DNA of 7,892 nucleotides from Candidatus Omnitrophota bacterium (GCA_026387255.1 JAPLMA010000012.1:1-7892); one strand, 5' to 3'. Shown: positions 1-5,563, counted from the stretch's first letter. Program-made: numbers and translations. The notes: generated by a model from the letters alone, not told the origin.

Positions 1-90
1 TATATTAATAAAAAGCAGTTGGCAAGGCTTGCCGATGCTGTACCAACCAGTTATGGTGAATATTTAAAAGGTTTACTTAAGAATGAATAA
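1..90 (+). CDS. rmlA: 3' end of probable glucose-1-phosphate thymidylyltransferase (RmlA), partial
   Basis: Only the last 29 codons are in the window, ending in TAA at 88-90. The tail contains KKQLARLADAVPTSYGEYLK, followed by GLLKNE. The pattern QL..LA......YGEYL..LL is how RmlA proteins end, as I recall the family. RmlA couples glucose-1-phosphate to dTTP to give dTDP-glucose, the substrate of the RmlB encoded two genes downstream. The stop overlaps the next start by 8 bp, which argues for translational coupling in one operon. The call rests on a short tail plus the context; another sugar-nucleotide transferase with a similar end is possible. Confidence 0.6.
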   Translation, partial: YINKKQLARLADAVPTSYGEYLKGLLKNE

Positions 91-904
91 AAATATTTTA
101 ATTTTGGGAAAAGGTTTTATCGGCGAAAGGCTGCGCAGAGAGCTTGATTGCAGGATTGACGGCGCAATGATAAATTGTTTTAGCGATGCCGAAAAGCTGG
201 TTAAAAAATACAACCCTAAAATAATCATTAATTGCATTGGTATCACTGGCAGGCATAACGTGGATGACTGCGAGCTGGAAAAGGACGCAACTTTATTGGC
301 AAACAGTTTTGTTCCAGTATTTCTGGCTGAAATATGCCTGCGCAGCAACATTAAACTTGTGCATATAAGCAGTGGTTGTATTTTTAATTATGATTATAAA
401 AAGAAGATGCCGATTGATGAAAAGAGTCAAGATTATTTCTTCAAATTATTTTATAGCCGTAGCAAGATTTACGCTGAAAGGGCGCTTGAGGCGCTGGCTA
501 AAGACTATAATATTTTAATTGCCAGGATAAGGATTCCTTTGTTAAATACTAAACATCCAAAAAATGTATTAGATAAGCTTTTAAAATATAATAAGGTCAT
601 TGATATTCCTAACTCGGTTACCTATATTCCGGATTTTGTTAAGGCAATTAAGCATCTGATTAAAATTGACGCGCGGGGAGTATATAATGTGGTAAATAAG
701 GGTGGCTTGCGCTATCCTGATCTGATGAAAGTATACCAAAAATATGTCCCTACATTTAAACTGCAAACAATTACATTAAATAAATTAGGCCTGGTGAGGA
801 CTAATCTGCTTTTATCTACAAGTAAGCTTGAGAAATCAGGTTTTAAAGTCAGAAACATCAACTCAGTTTTAGACGAATGCGTAAAAGAATACCTAAAATC
901 TTAA
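83..904 (+). CDS. NRS/ER- or RmlD-like nucleotide-sugar 3,5-epimerase/4-reductase
   Basis: This is a 273-residue extended SDR. The Rossmann motif G9-K-G11-F-I-G14 lies at the N-terminus and the catalytic pair is Y124-S-R-S-K128. The segment HISSGCIFNYD (94-104) matches the Ser/Thr-containing strand of RmlD-type reductases. Several stretches look closer to plant UER1/NRS-ER and the C-terminal half of RHM enzymes than to bacterial RmlD: CIGITGRHNVDDCE (51-64), SGCIFNYD, and KVIDIPNSVTYIPD (171-184). Those enzymes epimerise C3 and C5 and then reduce C4 of the 4-keto-6-deoxyglucose nucleotide to give rhamnose. It sits between rmlA and rmlB with overlaps at both ends (8 and 28 bp), so co-translation is likely. 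No separate rmlC is visible, which fits a bifunctional enzyme. The resemblance is from memory; substrate and bifunctionality are inferred. It is probably cytoplasmic. Confidence 0.75.
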   Translation: MNKNILILGKGFIGERLRRELDCRIDGAMINCFSDAEKLVKKYNPKIIINCIGITGRHNVDDCELEKDATLLANSFVPVFLAEICLRSNIKLVHISSGCIFNYDYKKKMPIDEKSQDYFFKLFYSRSKIYAERALEALAKDYNILIARIRIPLLNTKHPKNVLDKLLKYNKVIDIPNSVTYIPDFVKAIKHLIKIDARGVYNVVNKGGLRYPDLMKVYQKYVPTFKLQTITLNKLGLVRTNLLLSTSKLEKSGFKVRNINSVLDECVKEYLKS

Positions 905-1887
905 TTACCGGCGGCGCAGGGTTTATTGGCAGCGCTTTTGTGAGGTTACTATTGAAGGGACAGTCCCCTGCGGGGACAGTCCCTTCAATAGTCATAGTTG
1001 ATAAACTTACCTATGCTGGTGACCTTAAGCGCCTCGAAGAAGCAGAAGGTAAATTTAAATTTTATAAAACAGACATCTGCAATAAAACCAGCATCCAATC
1101 TATTTTTCAAAAAGAAAAGCCTGATGTTGTTTTACATTTCGCCGCGGAAAGCCACGTTGACCGTAGCATTGACGATGCCACGCCATTTATTGATACGAAT
1201 ATTAAAGGAACTCAAATATTGTTAGATGCTAGCCGTAAGTATAAAGTAAGTAAGTTTATTCACATCTCGACTGATGAAATTTATGGGGAGATCCCTAATG
1301 GTAAATTTAGCGAGAACTCTCCAATTAAGCCGAATAGCCCTTACGCCGCATCTAAGGCAGCAGCAGATCTTTTAGTGCAAACATATATCAGGACATATAA
1401 ATTTCCCGCGATCATCATCAGGCCATCGAATAATTATGGGCCATGGCAGTATCCGGAAAAACTTATCCCGCTGTCAGTTTTAAAAATATTGTTAGGGTTA
1501 AATATACCGGTTTATGGAAAAGGACTAAATGTGCGCGAATGGCTTTATGTTGATGATTGCGTACGCGGTATTATGACGATTATGCATAAGGGTAAAATCG
1601 GCCAGATTTATAATTTGGGCAGTACTTGTGAGAGCAAGAATATTGATACAGTTAAATTATTGCTAAAAACTCTGGGTGTCAGCCAGGACAGGTTTGAGTT
1701 TGTTAAGGACCGCCTTGGCCACGATATAAGGTATAGCCTTAATTCTGGAAAAATTACCAAAGAACTTGGCTGGAAACCGAACATTAAGCTCGCCGGAGGC
1801 CTTAAGCTTACTGTAGATTGGTCGCTTAAGCATCAGGCCTGGCTCAGGAGTAAATTAGGCGACATAAATAAGTTGTATAATAAATAG
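877..1887 (+). CDS. rmlB: dTDP-glucose 4,6-dehydratase
   Basis: This 336-residue protein has the hallmarks of RmlB: TGGAGFIGS (11-19) for NAD binding, HFAAESHVDRSI (87-98), and the active-site STDEIYG (131-137) with T132, D133 and E134. The catalytic pair is Y156-A-A-S-K160, followed by RPSNNYGPWQYPEKLIP. RmlB converts dTDP-glucose to dTDP-4-keto-6-deoxyglucose, the intermediate used by the gene before it. The start overlaps that gene by 28 bp and has no strong Shine-Dalgarno, which fits translational coupling. Oddly, residues 27-37 (KGQSPAGTVPS) are encoded by a palindromic repeat lying between the Rossmann motif and VDKLTYAGD. Compared with the E. coli enzyme from memory, the loop is about five residues longer, and all catalytic residues remain. 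The enzyme is probably functional, with the element in a surface loop. Confidence 0.92.
   Translation: MRKRIPKILITGGAGFIGSAFVRLLLKGQSPAGTVPSIVIVDKLTYAGDLKRLEEAEGKFKFYKTDICNKTSIQSIFQKEKPDVVLHFAAESHVDRSIDDATPFIDTNIKGTQILLDASRKYKVSKFIHISTDEIYGEIPNGKFSENSPIKPNSPYAASKAAADLLVQTYIRTYKFPAIIIRPSNNYGPWQYPEKLIPLSVLKILLGLNIPVYGKGLNVREWLYVDDCVRGIMTIMHKGKIGQIYNLGSTCESKNIDTVKLLLKTLGVSQDRFEFVKDRLGHDIRYSLNSGKITKELGWKPNIKLAGGLKLTVDWSLKHQAWLRSKLGDINKLYNK
948..992. repeat. GGGACAG-type palindromic element, in-frame inside rmlB
   Basis: The core at 957-983 is two GGGACAGTCCC units around a short centre and folds as a hairpin (loop TGC, 969-971). The 9-bp outer arms ACTATTGAA and TTCAATAGT extend it to 21 paired positions with one A/A mismatch. 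The core has no stop codon in any of the six frames. Here it reads GQSPAGTVP, as does the copy at 3087-3113 apart from one residue. Confidence 0.93.
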
Positions 1888-1904
1888 AAGCGTCACCTAA
1901 TTTA
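1851..1904. repeat. Inverted repeat spanning the rmlB stop codon
   Basis: TAAATTAGGCGAC (1851-1863) pairs with GTCACCTAATTTA (1892-1904), 12 of 13 positions, around a 28-nt AT-rich loop that contains the rmlB stop. There is no T-run, so it is not a classic intrinsic terminator, though an RNA hairpin protecting the 3' end is possible. It lies directly before the block A copy at 1908. Confidence 0.7.
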
Positions 1905-1907
1905 TTA

Positions 1908-1960
1908 GTATTTCTTATGTAACTGTTTATCTTTAATGGAATTACGTACACTGTCTATGA
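1908..1960 (+). repeat. Block A leader repeat, copy 1 (upstream of the epimerase gene)
   Basis: It begins GTATTTCTTATGTAAC and ends with ATTACGTACACTGTCTATGA at 1941-1960, the same 20 bases as at 5597-5616. The distance from GTATTT to ATTACG is 33 bp, as in the copies at 5564 and 7221. It ends 4 bp before the ATG at 1965, leaving no room for an obvious Shine-Dalgarno. Confidence 0.85.
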
Positions 1961-1964
1961 AAAT

Positions 1965-3014
1965 ATGTCAATCGTTATAGTCACGGGGTCTTGTGGTTTA
2001 ATTGGGTCAGAGACGGTAGGTTTTTTTGCTGAAAAAGGGTTTGATGTCGTCGGCATAGACAATAATATGCGCAAAAGTTTTTTTGGCGCAGATGGCTCGA
2101 TTCTTTGGAACAAAAAACGCCTTGAGAAGCTGCATAAAAACTACCGGCATTATTCCGTAGATATCCGCAATCCGAGTAAAATAAATTCAATATTTAAGAA
2201 ATACAATAAAAATATCGCTTTAATTGTGCACGCCGCCGCCCAGCCATCCCATGATTGGGCAGCTAAAGACCCGACGGTTGATTTTGGGATTAATGCCCAA
2301 GGCACGTTGGTTATGCTGGAGGCTCTGCGCAAATTCTCTCCCCGCGCGGTTTTTATTTTCACTTCCACGAATAAAGTTTATGGCGATACTCCTAACCGTC
2401 TTCCCTTAATTGAAAATGATAAGCGTTTTGAAATCTCAACTGGCCATAAATACTACAAAGGTATTGATGAAACAATGAGCATTGATAATTGCTTACATTC
2501 GGTTTTCGGCGCCTCAAAGGTTGCCGCGGATATCATGACACAGGAATATGGAAAATATTTCCATCTTAAGACAGGTGTGTTTAGAGGCGGATGCCTTACC
2601 GGCCCGGCGCATTCCGGTGCCGAGCTGCATGGGTTTTTATCTTATTTAGTTAAATGCGCTGTAACAAAACGTAAATATAAAATTTACGGGTACAAAGGAA
2701 AGCAGGTCAGGGATAATATTCATTCCTTTGATCTGGTTAACGCGTTTTACCATTATTTCCAGAATCCACGCCAAGGTGAAGTTTACAATATCGGTGGTGG
2801 CAGGTTTGCTAATGTTTCAATTCTAGAGGCAATTGAGCTTTGCGAAAAGTTGACCAATGAAAAGTTTGACTATGAATATATTGATACGCATAGAATTGGT
2901 GATCATGTCTGGTGGATTAGTGATGTTTCCAAATTCAAAACAGATTACCCCGCATGGCATTGTAAATATGGCATAGAGGATACAATTAAAGAAATCTATG
3001 AAGCGCAAGGATAG
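1965..3014 (+). CDS. NAD-dependent epimerase, CDP-paratose 2-epimerase-like
   Basis: This 349-residue extended SDR has TGSCGLIGS (7-15) for NAD binding, HAAAQPSHDWA (89-99), and FTSTNKVYGD (132-141), the last typical of the CDP-paratose/CDP-tyvelose 2-epimerase (TyvE) group. It also carries YKGKQVRDNIHS, another signature of that group, followed by YNIGGGR. Where most SDRs have YxxxK it reads F181-G-A-S-K185, so the usual catalytic tyrosine is phenylalanine. From memory, close relatives also read HSLFGASK, so this is probably a subfamily trait and not a mutation. It likely epimerises a nucleotide-activated sugar or related polar group in the cytoplasm for surface glycan; the exact substrate is unknown. 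The ATG follows block A with no clear ribosome site. Its end overlaps the next gene by 17 bp. Confidence 0.82.
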   Translation: MSIVIVTGSCGLIGSETVGFFAEKGFDVVGIDNNMRKSFFGADGSILWNKKRLEKLHKNYRHYSVDIRNPSKINSIFKKYNKNIALIVHAAAQPSHDWAAKDPTVDFGINAQGTLVMLEALRKFSPRAVFIFTSTNKVYGDTPNRLPLIENDKRFEISTGHKYYKGIDETMSIDNCLHSVFGASKVAADIMTQEYGKYFHLKTGVFRGGCLTGPAHSGAELHGFLSYLVKCAVTKRKYKIYGYKGKQVRDNIHSFDLVNAFYHYFQNPRQGEVYNIGGGRFANVSILEAIELCEKLTNEKFDYEYIDTHRIGDHVWWISDVSKFKTDYPAWHCKYGIEDTIKEIYEAQG

Positions 3015-3735
3015 CCTACGTAAACGTTTTATCGCCGCTGAATCTGATTCTCTTGTTATTGAAACAATTCAAACAGTAGAAAAACAGGGACAGTCTCCTT
3101 CGGGGACAGTCCCTGTTTGGCGTCTGCGTATTCTTAAACTTAAAGGCACTTGGCATGCTAATGATTACAATGAACTTTGTTTTGAAGTTTCCTGCCGCAA
3201 GGGCCCGCCTGAGACCTACACTTTTAAAGGAAGTTGGAAATTAAACAGTAATCAACAAATTGAATATACATCTGAAGATGGCCGCGACAAATTAACCTTT
3301 AAGGGCTATTGGAATATATCTTCGGCTAACTGCTTGGTTTATATATTTGACGGCAGCTCAACCTCGCGCTTTGAGTTTAAGGTTCAACTTGAATCGCCCA
3401 CGTTTTATCCTAAAAAAGGAGAAATTCGTTATCGTATTGGCGTAGGTCTTCGCCAAAGCCGTCTGAGCGCACCCGGTCAAATACTTATTCTCTATGGTGA
3501 ATGGAAGTTTGGCCGCAATTTAGGGCTAACTTTTCAGATGGATTATGGGCAAGGTAAGGTGAGGGCAATCGAATTTGGAGCAACGGCGCTTAAGAACGAG
3601 TTTGGCGAGCCTTTAGGCATAACTCTGACCATGACGCATAAATTTTTAGAACATTTTGATGCTGAAGTTTTTTTAAGACTGAAATCCCGCCAAAAAGAAC
3701 AATCCATCGAAGCCGGCATTACCATTCCTTTTTAA
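2998..3735 (+). CDS. Hypothetical beta-rich FxGxW-repeat protein
   Basis: The function of this 245-residue protein is not known to me. Its body is built of repeated strands marked by [F/L]xGxW: LKGTW (48-52), FKGSW (76-80), FKGYW (101-105) and LYGEW (165-169), most followed seven to nine residues later by a hydrophobic strand such as ELCFEV or GLTFQM. That suggests a beta-barrel or beta-sheet repeat fold. It ends in a strand and a terminal Phe, but no signal peptide is visible, so an outer-membrane role is not supported. I recall longer relatives in Omnitrophota-like genomes, so this may be a shortened member. Residues 31-39 (GQSPSGTVP) come from a palindromic element placed between a charged N-terminal stretch and the first repeat. 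The start overlaps the preceding epimerase by 17 bp, which favours the same transcript. Confidence 0.7.
   Translation: MKRKDSLRKRFIAAESDSLVIETIQTVEKQGQSPSGTVPVWRLRILKLKGTWHANDYNELCFEVSCRKGPPETYTFKGSWKLNSNQQIEYTSEDGRDKLTFKGYWNISSANCLVYIFDGSSTSRFEFKVQLESPTFYPKKGEIRYRIGVGLRQSRLSAPGQILILYGEWKFGRNLGLTFQMDYGQGKVRAIEFGATALKNEFGEPLGITLTMTHKFLEHFDAEVFLRLKSRQKEQSIEAGITIPF
3082..3118. repeat. GGGACAG-type palindromic element, in-frame inside the FxGxW protein gene
   Basis: The 27-bp core at 3087-3113 differs from the rmlB copy in only a few central bases (centre TTC). Locus-specific outer arms AAACA (3082-3086) and TGTTT (3114-3118) pair. Relative to the gene, the core is in the same reading frame as the rmlB copy and gives GQSPSGTVP. 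Confidence 0.93.
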
Positions 3736-3741
3736 TTAATC

Positions 3742-3796
3742 TTTGGGGACAGTTCCCGCAGGCTTGCCTGACGATAGGCAGGGGCCTGTCCCCAAA
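3742..3796. repeat. Composite nested palindrome
   Basis: The outer arms TTTGGGGACAG (3742-3752) and CTGTCCCCAAA (3786-3796) pair perfectly over 11 bp and belong to the GGGACAG family. The loop holds a second palindrome with CAGGCTTGCCTG and TGCCT (3765-3769), GACGAT, AGGCA (3776-3780). It looks like one mobile hairpin inserted into the loop of another. It starts 6 bp after the stop at 3735 and has no T-run. Confidence 0.85.
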
Positions 3797-3822
3797 CAGC
3801 GTTCTTCGTTGATAAGGGTTTG

Positions 3823-3857
3823 CCAACTTGATATCGCATTTTACGATATCAAGTTGG
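3823..3857. repeat. 14-bp perfect dyad in the leader of the first ORF6N gene
   Basis: CCAACTTGATATCG (3823-3836) and CGATATCAAGTTGG (3844-3857) pair perfectly around the 7-nt loop CATTTTA. The right arm continues into GGGG, and the string ATATCAAGTTGGGG (3846-3859) recurs exactly at 4140-4153 within the gene it precedes. It is a candidate operator or recombination hairpin. Confidence 0.9.
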
Positions 3858-3876
3858 GGGAGTGTGTTTTTATGTA

Positions 3877-3918
3877 GTTAGATTCAACTTCCTTTTACGT
3901 CTATTGGTGTAAGGAGGG
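3877..3918 (+). promoter_or_regulatory. Block B leader, copy 1
   Basis: GTTAGAT (3877-3883) is followed 22 bp on by GTCTATTG (3899-3906) and then AAGGAGGG (3911-3918), a strong Shine-Dalgarno 5 nt before the ATG at 3924. The same order and spacing precede the other three antirepressor-type genes. The stretch before GTTAGAT (3851-3876) resembles 7296-7323 in the leader of the last gene. Confidence 0.8.
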
Positions 3919-3923
3919 ACTAA

Positions 3924-4436
3924 ATGGATAAAAACGAAATTGCGGTGGAATTAGTAGCAACAAAGATTCTGTTTGTGCGTGGTAGTAAAGTGATGTTGGA
4001 TAAAGATCTAGCAGCACTGTATGAAGTAAAAACGTTTAATCTTAACAAAGCTGTTAAACGAAATATTGATCGTTTTCCAGAAGATTTTATGTTTCAGCTA
4101 ACTAAAGAGGAGTGCAAAAACTTGACATTCCAAAGTGGAATATCAAGTTGGGGAGGAAGAAGGCATTTACCACATGTTTTTACAGAATAAGGTGTAGCGA
4201 TGCTATCTAGTGTGTTGAATTCGAAACGGGCTATTCACGTTAACATCGCTATAATGCGGGCATTTGTGAAATTACGTGAGTTGTTATTAACGCATAAAGA
4301 TTTGGCACAGAAACTTGAGGAATTAGAGCGGAAGTATCAATTACATGAAACGGATATTCAGGTAATATTTGAGGCGATTAAGAAATTGCTTGAGCCGCCA
4401 CCTGAGCCACCAAAACCACGATTTGGATTGAATTAA
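3924..4436 (+). pseudogene. ORF6N-domain gene broken by one in-frame stop
   Basis: ORF6N proteins are KilA-N-superfamily DNA-binding proteins of phage antirepressor type. Translation gives the family pattern VMLDKDLAALYEV (23-35), AVKRN (43-47), FPEDFMFQLT (51-60), SSWGGRR (74-80) and HVFTE (84-88), then TAA at 4188-4190. The same frame continues GVAMLSSVLNSKRAI and so on to 4436. The family reads FTEQGVAMLSS, so the stop is a single CAA to TAA change of the conserved Gln. Without it the product would be 170 residues, matching the intact copy at 7374. The last 66 residues differ from that copy in only one position, with a heptad-like helix (about 104-150) and a PPPEPPKP tail. The ATG at 4200 lacks a Shine-Dalgarno. 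Either the gene is recently inactivated, or this is a sequencing or assembly error. Confidence 0.88.
4119..4149. repeat. Intragenic dyad in the first ORF6N gene
   Basis: AACTTGACATTCCA (4119-4132) pairs with TGGAATATCAAGTT (4136-4149), 13 of 14 positions, with loop AAG. It covers codons 66-76, just ahead of GGRR. Confidence 0.9.
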
Positions 4437-4440
4437 AATA

Positions 4441-4471
4441 AGTGGACACTCTGCGCAGCAGGGTGTCCACT
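4441..4471. repeat. GGACAC-type hairpin, copy 1
   Basis: The core GGACAC-T-CTGC, GCA, GCAG-G-GTGTCC (4444-4468) is flanked by locus-specific paired arms AGT and ACT. It belongs to the same family as the copy at 6541-6571, sits 4 bp after the ORF6N stop, and could act as a 3'-end hairpin, but no T-run follows. Confidence 0.85.
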
Positions 4472-4476
4472 CGTTG

Positions 4477-4496
4477 ATTACGTAGACTGCCTAGGA
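4477..4496 (+). repeat. Degenerate block A core
   Basis: ATTACGTAGACTGCCTAGGA matches the block A core at 17 of 20 positions. The GTATTT-TTTTGTAAC half is absent. It lies between the broken ORF6N gene and the peptidase gene, the place a unit boundary would be expected. Confidence 0.6.
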
Positions 4497-4514
4497 TTTT
4501 AATGCTATAATTCA

Positions 4515-4559
4515 ATATAATTAGGGACTGTCCCCGTAGGGGACTGTCCCTAATTATAT
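4515..4559. repeat. GGGACAG-type palindromic element abutting the peptidase start
   Basis: The 27-bp core (4524-4550) is in the opposite orientation (GGGACTGTCCC units, centre GTA). Outer arms ATATAATTA (4515-4523) and TAATTATAT (4551-4559) pair over 9 bp, giving a 45-bp dyad like the rmlB copy. It ends 4 bp before the ATG at 4564, leaving no room for a Shine-Dalgarno. TATAAT at 4506-4511 is a possible -10 box, but no convincing -35 is seen. Confidence 0.92.
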
Positions 4560-4563
4560 ACCT

Positions 4564-5364
4564 ATGAAATTCTCTCTTGGTTGCTTAAAAGACCCCTTAG
4601 ATTTGCGCGATATACCGATGGGATTAGTTTTGCCCGCCGTTACCATTCCGCTAAGTTTTGATTTTACCAAATTAATGAGCCCGGTTAGAAATCAGGGTAA
4701 CGAAGGGACTTGTGTGGCGTTTGCTTCCGTGGTCGGGGTTAAGGAGTTTCAGGATAAGAAAGAATATCATAAACTAATCAGGCTTTCCCCGCGTTTTCTT
4801 TATAATCTGTGTAAAAAATTTGATGGTATTCCCTTTAAAGATGGCACTTATCCGCGTATCGCGATGAAAGTATTGTTAAATCACGGAGTTTGCCATGAAT
4901 CATTTTGGCCGTATGTTGCGGCGAAAGAAACTCATCCTAGAGCAGGCGCGGATAAAGATGCTATAAAGTTCAAGATTAAGGCCTATGCCCGCATTAAGTC
5001 TCAGTTGGAAATGAAGCGCAGCTTATTGGTTAATGGCCCTTTTGTTGCCGGAGTAAGGGTGTTTAAATCCTGGTTTACGAAAAAAGTGGAAAGCAGTGGC
5101 CTTGTTCCAATGCCTAAGCCCGGTGATAATTCAGTGGGCGGACATGCTATTTGTATCGTTGGCTATGATGATAAATTAGGGATCTTTAAGTTTAAAAATT
5201 CCTGGGGCGCGAATTGGGGAAATGATGGATACGGATATCTACCTTATGAATATATGAAGAAATACTGTAGCGATGCCTGGAGCGCTACGGATTTGATTGA
5301 GAATCCAAAAGTTTTGGTAAAAAAGCTTGCGCAAAATAGGAACGAAAATAGAAGAGTTACTTAA
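4564..5364 (+). CDS. Papain-family (C1A-like) cysteine peptidase
   Basis: This 266-residue protein carries the full catalytic set of family C1. Q44 is in PVRNQGNEGTC, nucleophile C50 six residues on, H194 in GGHAICIVGYDD, and N212 in FKNSWGANWGNDGYGYLP. The spacing matches papain (Gln19, Cys25, His159, Asn175). The N-terminus (LKDPLDLRDIP) runs straight into the catalytic domain. I see no signal peptide, long inhibitory propeptide or membrane segment, so an intracellular enzyme or an unusual export route is suggested. A hairpin repeat ends 4 bp before the ATG, so initiation may be weak; the next in-frame ATG (codon 19) would lose little of the domain. A 53-residue gene follows after 20 bp, probably on the same transcript. 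Substrate unknown. It is the only enzyme in an array of DNA-binding-protein genes. Confidence 0.87.
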   Translation: MKFSLGCLKDPLDLRDIPMGLVLPAVTIPLSFDFTKLMSPVRNQGNEGTCVAFASVVGVKEFQDKKEYHKLIRLSPRFLYNLCKKFDGIPFKDGTYPRIAMKVLLNHGVCHESFWPYVAAKETHPRAGADKDAIKFKIKAYARIKSQLEMKRSLLVNGPFVAGVRVFKSWFTKKVESSGLVPMPKPGDNSVGGHAICIVGYDDKLGIFKFKNSWGANWGNDGYGYLPYEYMKKYCSDAWSATDLIENPKVLVKKLAQNRNENRRVT

Positions 5365-5384
5365 TTTTATAGGGGGGGTTAGAT

Positions 5385-5546
5385 ATGGCTGATGGTGGAT
5401 TTTTGGTTAAGTTTGATGGAAAGAAGGTTGAGCGTTGTTACGCGGTGAGTTTTGATTATGACGATTGGCAATATACGATTAATGATACGGATAAGAAAGA
5501 ACTGCCTACGGGAGTGAAAAAGATAAGTATCGAAGTAGAAGGGTAA
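5385..5546 (+). CDS. Small hypothetical protein, 53 residues
   Basis: ATG at 5385 is preceded by a G-run (5372-5378) that can serve as a Shine-Dalgarno 6 nt upstream. The reading frame ends in TAA at 5544-5546. The protein starts MADGGFLVKFDGKKVERCYA and ends GVKKISIEVEG. Alternating hydrophobic and polar residues suggest a small all-beta fold: FLVKF, CYAVSFDY, WQYTI, KKISIEVE. There is no signal peptide or membrane segment, and one cysteine (C18). It lies 20 bp after the cysteine peptidase gene, so co-transcription is likely. An inhibitor, substrate or adaptor of the peptidase is conceivable, but nothing in the sequence proves it. I do not recognise the family. Confidence 0.65.
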   Translation: MADGGFLVKFDGKKVERCYAVSFDYDDWQYTINDTDKKELPTGVKKISIEVEG

Positions 5547-5563
5547 AAATAGATTCGATTGAA

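Noticed and set aside
73..351. Minus-strand reading frame opposite the NRS/ER-like gene
   Set aside because: No ribosome site, no family pattern, and the opposite strand encodes a clear SDR.
2150..2368. Minus-strand and alternate-frame reading frames within the epimerase gene (also 1981-2190, 2224-2409 and 2823-3008)
   Set aside because: They lie in the shadow of a conserved SDR and show no recognisable protein features.
4188..4190. Recoded TAA (alternative genetic code or read-through)
   Set aside because: Several genes here end in TAA or TAG at the expected family length, and one TAA at a conserved CAA position is more simply a mutation.
4200..4436. Separate 78-residue gene starting at ATG 4200
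   Set aside because: It is in frame with the upstream ORF6N fragment, starts at the Met of the conserved GVAMLSS and has no ribosome site; it is the 3' part of one broken gene.
4441..4471. Intrinsic terminator after the broken ORF6N gene (likewise 3742-3796 and 6541-6571)
   Set aside because: The stems are strong but none is followed by a T-run; they fit repeat families better.
4506..4511. Promoter for the peptidase gene
   Set aside because: TATAAT is present, but the best -35 candidates at 16-18 bp are poor and the region is AT-rich, so I mention it only in the neighbouring entries.
4564..5546. Classical toxin-antitoxin pair
   Set aside because: The gene order and sizes could suggest it, but neither protein belongs to a toxin-antitoxin family I recognise.
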